Shown: in pieces, positions 6,930 to 12,079 of the stretch
How positions within the stretch are numbered: the first letter of the stretch is position 1
Layout of the letters: each line of letters opens with the position of its first letter
NCBI GenBank assembly: GCA_902768065.1
Contig: CACXJP010000049.1
Span: 1 to 12,079 of the forward strand
Direction: 5' to 3'
DNA length: 12,079 nucleotides
DNA from: an uncultured Erysipelotrichaceae bacterium
GTDB taxonomy: Bacteria; Bacillota_I; Bacilli_A; RF39; UBA660
Program-made: the position numbers and the translations under genes
Notes under the pieces: model-generated
Seen by the model: only the letters and a program-made list of their open reading frames with translations
Told to the model about the DNA's origin: nothing
Databases searched by the model: none

Positions 6930-6936
6930 TAATAAA

Positions 6937-8286
6937 ATGAACTTTGATAAATTATTTGAGGAATTTATTGATGAAATTCAAGGAGAAGGAACATATGCTT
7001 CTTCAGATGAGGTTAGGATTGCAACTAAAGAGATGCTTGATGTTATCAAGAATAATAAAGACGCAACTCCTGATGAACTTGTAGAATTAATTATTAAGGA
7101 TAATTTAGAGCAAATAGAGAACATTAAGAAAAAATATAATATTCCAGGATATATTGTTAATATTAATATAGATAATATTAATGTTAAATTTATGGGCGGT
7201 AATATAGATTATAATGGAAGAAAAATGTCTGATGATGCACTATTTGATTTAGCGTCTATTACTAAATTCTATACTCAGGTTGTTCTTTATAATTTAATAA
7301 ATGAGGGGTATTTTTCTTTTGATGATAAGATTAAGGAATTAGATCCAAGATTTATTAATCTTGGAAATATTACAATTAGAGATATATCTGAATTTAATGT
7401 TAAATTTCAAACAGATGGAAGACTTGATTCAAAATCATCATTTGATGATGTTTATAATACTCTATACAATGTTAATGTAGTTGATAAAGGTTCATATAAT
7501 TATAATGATATTGGTATGATGATAATTAAAGAGATTATGGAGTCTGTTACTGGATTATCATATGAAGAATTGATTAATAAATACATTGTTAGTAAATATG
7601 GTCTTTCTAATACTCACATTACTATTCCAAAGGATAAAATTATAAATGCAACTGGTAGTGCTAATGCACAAATTGGTATGGTGAATGATCCAAACGCTAT
7701 TGCTCTTGGAGGTTTTTCTGGATATGCCGGAGTATTTGCCTCTAATGATGATTTGATTAAACTTGGTAAAGCTTTTAGAGAAGATTTAATCCCTAACAAC
7801 ATGAAGAGTAGAGCATATACTCCAGGTTTAAGTGATTATAGAGGAATTATGGGAAATTCTTATACTTCTCACGAGATAGGTATAGATAAATCATATGTTG
7901 ATAAATTAGAACCAAAAAGTAATTTTGCCTTGCAAGGTTCTACTAAAACTCTATTACATATTGGAAATAATAGTATCTGTTCAATTTTATTTAATCCTGC
8001 GTCTATGGATATTGATACCTTTAAGGATATGGAAAGAAAATTAAATGAAAGATTGATATCTCAAGGTAGATCTCCTGTTAGTTTAATTAAATACTTATCT
8101 TTTAATAATGGAGATATTTATAAATCATTTGACGTTAGAAATATTATTATTCCTGGTTCTGATTCAATTGAACCTATTGCAACTTCCAATGCAATCCTTA
8201 CTTTAAGACTTAGATTTCTAAATAAAGTTATTAATGCTTTGGATAATACATATAATAAAGAAATTAATATAAATAAGAGTTTATAA
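6937..8286 (+). CDS. Serine beta-lactamase/penicillin-binding-fold hydrolase, no signal peptide
   Basis: A 449-residue protein of the class C beta-lactamase/esterase superfamily (PF00144-type). Seen: the catalytic S107-I-T-K110 in LFDLASITKFYT; the second motif as Y189-N-D191, a Y-x-D form of Y-x-N; ESVTGLSYEELI (202-213); and DPNAIALGGFSGYAGVF (251-267), matching the family's DPxAxxLGGxxGHAGLF block with Tyr for His. The third motif, usually H-T-G or K-T-G, reads L332-Q-G-S-T-K-T338, so it is altered. About 65 helical, charged residues precede the domain. There is no signal peptide or membrane helix, odd for a family that mostly acts on wall peptides or beta-lactams outside the cell; a cytoplasmic esterase or peptidase is an alternative. 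It is the only plus-strand gene, divergent from dapA. Beta-lactam resistance should not be assumed. Confidence 0.85.
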   Translation: MNFDKLFEEFIDEIQGEGTYASSDEVRIATKEMLDVIKNNKDATPDELVELIIKDNLEQIENIKKKYNIPGYIVNINIDNINVKFMGGNIDYNGRKMSDDALFDLASITKFYTQVVLYNLINEGYFSFDDKIKELDPRFINLGNITIRDISEFNVKFQTDGRLDSKSSFDDVYNTLYNVNVVDKGSYNYNDIGMMIIKEIMESVTGLSYEELINKYIVSKYGLSNTHITIPKDKIINATGSANAQIGMVNDPNAIALGGFSGYAGVFASNDDLIKLGKAFREDLIPNNMKSRAYTPGLSDYRGIMGNSYTSHEIGIDKSYVDKLEPKSNFALQGSTKTLLHIGNNSICSILFNPASMDIDTFKDMERKLNERLISQGRSPVSLIKYLSFNNGDIYKSFDVRNIIIPGSDSIEPIATSNAILTLRLRFLNKVINALDNTYNKEININKSL

Positions 8287-8316
8287 AAAAAGATCAATAG
8301 TTATTGATCTTTTTTA
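8285..8316. terminator. Two-way terminator between convergent genes
   Basis: A 13-base perfect stem (8286-8298 with 8303-8315) around the loop AGTT has A-rich and T-rich flanks on both sides, so it works on either strand. It ends the plus-strand hydrolase gene, whose TAA stop (8284-8286) touches it, and the ftsE-ftsX-M23 operon, which stops at 8319. Confidence 0.9.
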
Positions 8317-8318
8317 TT

Positions 8319-9482
8319 TTACCCTGGTACATAGTTATATGGGTTAGTTATATAGTTAACATATGTGTAATAATTACCGGGTCTATTATAATCCCAACCA
8401 ACATCATTAGACATTTCTAAGTGTAAGTGACATCCTGTTGACCAACCAGTTGAACCTACATACCCAATTACTTGTCCAGCATATACATCTTGATTTGTAC
8501 CTACTGCATATCCTGAAAGATGGGCATATTGTGAGAATACTAGTCTTCCATTATAATTATGTACTATCATTACCATTTTAGCTCCATAAATATCTTTGTT
8601 ACTTCCAACATAGTATACTCTTCCATTTGCAACAGCATGTACTGGTGTTCCACAACCTTCTGCATAATCAAGTCCTTTATGACCTGAATATCCATTCCAA
8701 TAGAATCCTGTTGATATATAATTATAGCTATTAAGTGGAGAGACAAATCCACTGGCTCCAGCAATGCTGCCTCCACCTCCGCCTCCACTTACTCGTTTAG
8801 GCCTATCACAATCAATACCAATAGTATCAGATGATTTACATCCAACACTCTTATAATAAGAAACTCTTTCTTGATAGTATGATAATTGTCCTTTTATGTT
8901 TGGAACAGTTCCTTCCATACTAGAAATATTTCCTTTTATCTTTCTTGATTGTTCTCTCATTTCTTCTACTAATTTATCTAATTCTACTTTTTTTGCTTCT
9001 AGTTGTTTTTGCTTTTCTTTATTTTGTCTTACTAGTTCTTTTAATTCTTTCATTACTCTATCATTATAGTCTGTTAATTGTTCTACAATTGATAGTCTGT
9101 AAATCATATCAGTGATATCAGTTGCACCAAATGCATACTCTAAATATACATTTTCACCATTTGATATTTGATAATATTCCATTAATTTCTTTGATTCTTT
9201 TTTCTTTTTTTCTATCTCTTCATTATTCTTCTCAATTTCTTCTTCCAATCTTTTTATTTCTTCTTCAGCGTCTTTTATCTGTTTTTCATAATCTGCCAAC
9301 TTCTGTTGTACTTCTTCTAACTCTTTTTTGCTTGCTGAGATTTGATTGTTTTTATCAGATAATTCATTCTGATATTTTTCAACTTGGTCTTCATATTCTT
9401 GAAGTGTAGTTGCTTTGGTAGTTTGAGGTATAACTAATATTGCTATTAATAATACTAATACTATTTTTACTTTCTTCATCAT
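8319..9482 (-). CDS. Secreted coiled-coil M23 peptidoglycan endopeptidase, FtsEX partner (EnvC-like)
   Basis: A 387-residue secreted wall hydrolase. Seen: a signal peptide (basic MMKKVK, hydrophobic core to about 20, likely cleavage after TKA at 24); a long coiled coil at about 26-105 and 140-200, rich in Glu and Lys; a possible disulfide pair Cys215/Cys225; a GGGGGG hinge (233-238); and a C-terminal M23/LytM domain. The domain holds the zinc ligands H268 and D272 (GHKGLD), the catalytic-site H321 (YAHLS), and H352/H354 (CHLHLE). All are present, so unlike E. coli EnvC the domain should be active. The gene overlaps ftsX by one base (TAATG). A second ATG three bases on has better spacing from the AAGG site, so the protein may start at residue 2. 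FtsEX controls such coiled-coil hydrolases (CwlO, PcsB, EnvC); the operon supports the same role here. Confidence 0.93.
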   Translation of the reverse strand: MMKKVKIVLVLLIAILVIPQTTKATTLQEYEDQVEKYQNELSDKNNQISASKKELEEVQQKLADYEKQIKDAEEEIKRLEEEIEKNNEEIEKKKKESKKLMEYYQISNGENVYLEYAFGATDITDMIYRLSIVEQLTDYNDRVMKELKELVRQNKEKQKQLEAKKVELDKLVEEMREQSRKIKGNISSMEGTVPNIKGQLSYYQERVSYYKSVGCKSSDTIGIDCDRPKRVSGGGGGGSIAGASGFVSPLNSYNYISTGFYWNGYSGHKGLDYAEGCGTPVHAVANGRVYYVGSNKDIYGAKMVMIVHNYNGRLVFSQYAHLSGYAVGTNQDVYAGQVIGYVGSTGWSTGCHLHLEMSNDVGWDYNRPGNYYTYVNYITNPYNYVPG

Positions 9483-10381
9483 TATACCTTTAAATATTTC
9501 CTTACTGCACCTGCACTACCAATCATACCAACAATAATACCAATTCCTAAGACTGCTAATGAAGTTTGATAGATAAATGGTTCTGGTTTAATTAATTTAA
9601 TTAACTCAGAGAATAAGTAACCATTGAAATGTTTATAGAATGCTGAATATCCATACATAGTTAATACTATTGGAATAATTGATCCGAACATTCCTAGAAT
9701 CATACCTTCTATAATAAATGGAGTTTTTATTGTAAAATTACTTGCTCCTACAAGTCTCATTATAGATATTTCTCTTTTTCTTGCTGAAATTGTTAATTTA
9801 ATTGTATTTACTATTAAGAAAATTGTTACAAGTATTAAAGCTCCTACAATTCCATATGTTACTTTTTGAACTGATGAGAATGCTGAAACCATTTTATCAA
9901 CCATTCCCTCACCATATCTTACTACTGCAACATTATTTATCTTTTCTATTTTCTCTGCTGTTTCTTTGATTTTTTCTATTTCTTTTACTTTTACTTGGAA
10001 TGTATCTTTTAATGGACTATCTTCATCCTCCCAAGTTTCTAGAACTGTATTAAATACTTCTGATTCTTGTTGCATCTTTTCTTTTACATCTTGTTTTGTT
10101 TGATATGTGTATTTACTTACATTTGATAGCTTCTTTATTTTGTTTTCTACTTCTTTAGCATCCTCTTGCGTTGCTTTATTATCTAAGAATACAACTATTG
10201 TCATATCCTTTTCTATTTCTCTAGTAAAGTTTTGTACATTTAGTGATGCGACTATTGCTACTGCAACTATTATTAATGTTATTGTTATACATGATATAGA
10301 GGCTAATGATAAACTAAAGTTTCTTATTACACTTTTTAAAGCATCTCTTATGCTTCTTCCTATCATTCTAAATAGCTTCAT
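9482..10381 (-). CDS. ftsX: FtsX, membrane subunit of the FtsEX complex
   Basis: FtsX is the membrane half of an ABC-type complex that does not transport but relays ATP hydrolysis by FtsE to a wall hydrolase outside. The 299 residues fit the family. Seen: a cytoplasmic N-terminus with an RSIRDALKSVIRN amphipathic stretch, TM1 at about 24-48, a large extracellular domain at about 50-170 that would hold the hydrolase coiled coil, TM2 at about 173-195, the typical RKREISIMRLVGAS loop (201-214), TM3 at about 222-243 and TM4 at about 272-293. The start at 10381 lies 14 bases inside ftsE and has an AAAGGAAAG site, so translation is coupled. The downstream M23 gene overlaps its stop by one base, which fits a complex made in fixed proportion. 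Confidence 0.96.
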   Translation of the reverse strand: MKLFRMIGRSIRDALKSVIRNFSLSLASISCITITLIIVAVAIVASLNVQNFTREIEKDMTIVVFLDNKATQEDAKEVENKIKKLSNVSKYTYQTKQDVKEKMQQESEVFNTVLETWEDEDSPLKDTFQVKVKEIEKIKETAEKIEKINNVAVVRYGEGMVDKMVSAFSSVQKVTYGIVGALILVTIFLIVNTIKLTISARKREISIMRLVGASNFTIKTPFIIEGMILGMFGSIIPIVLTMYGYSAFYKHFNGYLFSELIKLIKPEPFIYQTSLAVLGIGIIVGMIGSAGAVRKYLKV

Positions 10382-11066
10382 TTTGATACTTTCCTTTCTG
10401 TTTAAAGTTTACTAAATGTCCATCTTTTAGTGTAATAACTTGTTTTTTCATTTTGTTTACTATCTTCTCATCATGAGTTGCCATCATAATTGTTGTTCCT
10501 CTATTCTTATTGATATCTTCAAGTACTTTCATTATTTCCATACTTTTTTCTGGATCTAGGTTTCCAGTAGGTTCATCACATAACAATAACTTAGGATTAT
10601 TAACTATTGCTCTTGCTATACTTACTCTTTGTTGTTCTCCTCCTGATAGTTGATCTGGATAACTATGAACTTTGTTCTTTAATCCTACATCTTCTAAAGC
10701 TTTTAAAACTTTTACTCTTATCTCATCTTTTTTCTCACCAATACATTCTAATGCGAATGCAACATTTTCAAAAACTGTTAATTTTGGTAATAATCTATAG
10801 TCCTGGAATACAATTCCTAATTTTCTTCTCAATTTATAAACTTTTTTATTTCTTAATTTAGCAACGTCAAGACCTCCAACAATTACTTGTCCTTTAGTTG
10901 GTTTTTCTTCACGATAAAGCATCTTAATTAGTGTTGATTTTCCGCTTCCTGATCCACCAATTATAAAGACAAAAGATCCTTTTTCTATTGCTAAGTTTAA
11001 ATCGTAGATGGCTGTTACTCCATTTTTGTATCTTTTTTCAACATTTTTAATTCTTATTAAATCCAT
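10368..11066 (-). CDS. ftsE: FtsE, ATPase subunit of the FtsEX complex
   Basis: FtsE is the cytoplasmic ATPase that drives FtsX to activate peptidoglycan hydrolysis during division or elongation. The 232 residues match the family. Seen: Walker A GGSGSGKST (37-45), Q-loop Gln88 in VFQDYRLLPKLTVFENVAFA, ABC signature LSGGEQQRVSIARA (140-153), Walker B LLLCDEPTGNLD (160-171) and the H-loop His198. The FQDYRLL block and the pairing with FtsX separate it from lipoprotein or macrolide exporters of the same class. It leads a three-gene operon from an extended -10 promoter at 11095-11103; AAGGTGG precedes the ATG at 11066, at a slightly long distance. Confidence 0.96.
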   Translation of the reverse strand: MDLIRIKNVEKRYKNGVTAIYDLNLAIEKGSFVFIIGGSGSGKSTLIKMLYREEKPTKGQVIVGGLDVAKLRNKKVYKLRRKLGIVFQDYRLLPKLTVFENVAFALECIGEKKDEIRVKVLKALEDVGLKNKVHSYPDQLSGGEQQRVSIARAIVNNPKLLLCDEPTGNLDPEKSMEIMKVLEDINKNRGTTIMMATHDEKIVNKMKKQVITLKDGHLVNFKQKGKYQNEAI

Positions 11067-11094
11067 CTATTTTATCACCACCTTAGTATCTTTA

Positions 11095-11103
11095 ATTATA
11101 CCA
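11095..11103 (-). promoter_or_regulatory. Extended -10 promoter of ftsE-ftsX-M23
   Basis: TGGTATAAT on the minus strand is a perfect -10 (11100-11095) with the extended TG. The -35 position is only a T/A run. Start is expected near 11088, about 22 bases before the ftsE ATG. Confidence 0.7.
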
Positions 11104-11111
11104 TACATTTA

Positions 11112-11147
11112 GACATAATAAAAGTAAAGTTTCTATACTTTACTTTT
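11112..11147 (-). terminator. Terminator after YitT paralog
   Basis: AAAAGTAAAGT (11147-11137 on minus) pairs perfectly over 11 bases with ACTTTACTTTT (11130-11120) around a 6-base loop, then TTTTATTAT. The gene's TAA stop overlaps the first arm by two bases. The T tail is interrupted, so strength is uncertain. Confidence 0.7.
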
Positions 11148-12000
11148 ATTTTCCACCTTCTACTTGATATGAATCTGTTGCTGTAAAAAATACTTTTGGA
11201 TCTATTTCTTTTATACCTTCTGTTACTCGATAGTATTCTCTTGATGGAACTACTGTCATTAATACTTTTCTTTTTTGTTCCATGAAACCACCTTTTACAT
11301 CGAATACTGTTACATCATGTCCTAATGTATCTAAAATATAGTCTTTTATTTCTTGTTCTTTTGATGTAATTATATAAAAGGCTTTATTATAGGAAATACC
11401 TAACAACACTTTATCTAAAACAATATTATTAATATATAAGAATATTATTGCGTATAGCGCAGTTGTTGTTCCAAAGAAGAATGAACCTATTAATACAATT
11501 AAAACATTAATAAATAGACTTGATTTTGATATAGATATTTGTTTTTTTTCAAATAGTATTTGGCTTATTATTGGTAAACCTCCATTACTATATCCTGTCT
11601 TATACATTAATCCATTTGCAACACCACTTATTACTCCAGCAAATATTACTAATAGTAATATATCTGGATTATCTGAAACCACTTTATTAAGTGGAGATGT
11701 TAATTGTACTAATATCGGATATATAAATAATGCCAATAATGTCCCCATTGTTCTTTCTTTTCCTAAATACAAAAAACTAATAATAACACATGCTAATGAT
11801 AATATAAATATCATTATTGATGGATTTATCCCATATACATAGTGTGTTACTGTTGCAATACCTGGAGTACCACCTGTTACTAGATTTAATGGAAGTAGGA
11901 ATAAATTGTACAGTATAGCATTTAATATCATTGAAATAATCATTAGTATTACTCTTGATATTTTGTTTTTTCCTTTAATGGTCTCAATTATATTATTCAT
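11146..12000 (-). CDS. YitT/DUF2179 family membrane protein
   Basis: A 284-residue integral membrane protein of the YitT family, whose transported substrate or role is not established. Seen: about six hydrophobic segments (near 14-38, 60-80, 84-100, 113-133, 160-178 and 180-197), the conserved NLVTGGTPGIA (39-49) after the first helix, GYSNGG (136-141), and a C-terminal cytoplasmic DUF2179 domain (about 207-284) with KGGFMEQKRKVLMTVV and EIDPKVFF. The ATG at 12000 has GGAGGGG 6 bases upstream; the in-frame ATG at 12024 lies inside the previous gene and has no such site. The gap to the previous gene is one base. The previous gene ends in a very similar DUF2179 tail, so this is a tandem duplicate in one operon. 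Confidence 0.93.
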   Translation of the reverse strand: MNNIIETIKGKNKISRVILMIISMILNAILYNLFLLPLNLVTGGTPGIATVTHYVYGINPSIMIFILSLACVIISFLYLGKERTMGTLLALFIYPILVQLTSPLNKVVSDNPDILLLVIFAGVISGVANGLMYKTGYSNGGLPIISQILFEKKQISISKSSLFINVLIVLIGSFFFGTTTALYAIIFLYINNIVLDKVLLGISYNKAFYIITSKEQEIKDYILDTLGHDVTVFDVKGGFMEQKRKVLMTVVPSREYYRVTEGIKEIDPKVFFTATDSYQVEGGK

Positions 12001-12001
12001 T

Positions 12002-12079
12002 TTATTCCCCTCCATATAATTCATAAGAATCTGTTACTATGAAGAATGCAGATTTGTCTATCTTTTTTATTCCTGTCTT
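12002..12079 (-). CDS. Second YitT/DUF2179 protein, last 25 residues only
   Basis: The minus strand is open from the window edge to a TAA at 12002-12004 and reads KTGIKKIDKSAFFIVTDSYE then LYGGE. This parallels the end of the neighbouring YitT protein (EGIKEIDPKVFFTATDSYQ, VEGGK), so it is the tail of a paralog. Its last codons hold the GGAGGGG ribosome site of the next gene, so the two are translated in series. Confidence 0.85.
   Translation of the reverse strand, partial: KTGIKKIDKSAFFIVTDSYELYGGE

Noticed and set aside
6856..6936. Longer start for the beta-lactamase-fold gene at ATG 6856
   Set aside because: This ATG lies upstream of the extended -10 at 6906-6914 and has no ribosome site; the ATG at 6937 has GGAG at 7 bases. 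The 27 extra residues would also be encoded in the dapA promoter.
8570..8788. Reading frame of 72 codons inside the M23 peptidase gene, same strand
   Set aside because: It is a shifted frame of the well-supported M23 domain with no ribosome site or family resemblance. Other open frames opposite to uvrB, ftsX, ftsE, dapA and the M23 gene are likewise shadows of AT-rich coding DNA.
12001..12024. Longer start for the YitT gene at ATG 12024
   Set aside because: It lies inside the upstream YitT reading frame without a ribosome site, while GGAGGGG at 12007-12013 serves the ATG at 12000.
1..12079. Mollicute origin with TGA read as tryptophan
   Set aside because: Tryptophan in the M23 protein is encoded by TGG, TGA closes two genes, and wall-synthesis and wall-hydrolysis genes are present.
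1..12079. CRISPR array, insertion sequence, prophage or tRNA/rRNA gene
   Set aside because: I saw no spaced direct repeats, transposase or integrase motifs, phage structural genes, or tRNA-like cloverleaf with a TTCGA loop anywhere in the window on either strand.

Overview
The window comes from a very AT-rich, Gram-positive-type bacterial chromosome. Evidence for this is the low GC, A/T-ending codons, strong AGGAGG-like ribosome sites, a lysine riboswitch in front of dapA, and ftsEX next to a secreted peptidoglycan hydrolase. TGG encodes tryptophan and TGA is used as a stop (for example at 425-427 and 4810-4812), so the code is standard and a Mycoplasma-type code 4 is excluded. The presence of dapA and of a wall hydrolase means the cell has a wall. 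My best inference is an uncultured Bacilli/Firmicutes lineage (gut-type, RF39- or Erysipelotrichia-like), but the sequence alone does not settle this.

Layout, read along the minus strand from the right edge because all genes but one run that way: the tail of one YitT-family membrane protein and a second complete YitT paralog (12079-11146); an operon ftsE-ftsX-M23 peptidase (11066-8319) for division or elongation-linked wall hydrolysis; then the only plus-strand gene, a serine beta-lactamase-fold protein without a signal peptide (6937-8286), convergent with the hydrolase and separated from it by one two-way terminator. Divergent from it is dapA (6600-5704) behind a lysine riboswitch. Next come a TPR-like/PemK-MazF-like protein with no ordinary start codon (about 5649-4810) and a small basic protein overlapping it (4831-4550). 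They are followed by uvrB (4463-2511), an unrecognised protein (2499-1837) overlapping a radical SAM/SPASM enzyme (1864-1028), a DUF7666-like protein (961-425), and the beginning of uvrA (432 to the left edge).

Functionally there are three recognisable blocks. Nucleotide excision repair: uvrB and uvrA, which are often adjacent, are here separated by three accessory ORFs, and uvrA is translationally coupled to the DUF7666-like gene. Lysine/diaminopimelate synthesis: dapA is controlled by a riboswitch whose OFF hairpin contains the Shine-Dalgarno sequence and is followed directly by seven U, so it could block transcription and translation together. Wall hydrolysis: the FtsEX ABC-type signalling complex with a coiled-coil M23 endopeptidase whose zinc ligands are intact.

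The least explained parts are the TPR-PemK/small-protein pair, the unknown/radical SAM pair, and the DUF7666-uvrA coupling. All six promoters I can place have an extended -10 element (TGn before the hexamer), mostly with a poor -35. I see no tRNA, rRNA, insertion sequence, CRISPR array, attachment site or origin. The only stretch over 300 bases without a gene, 6601-6936, is filled by the riboswitch leader and two divergent promoters.
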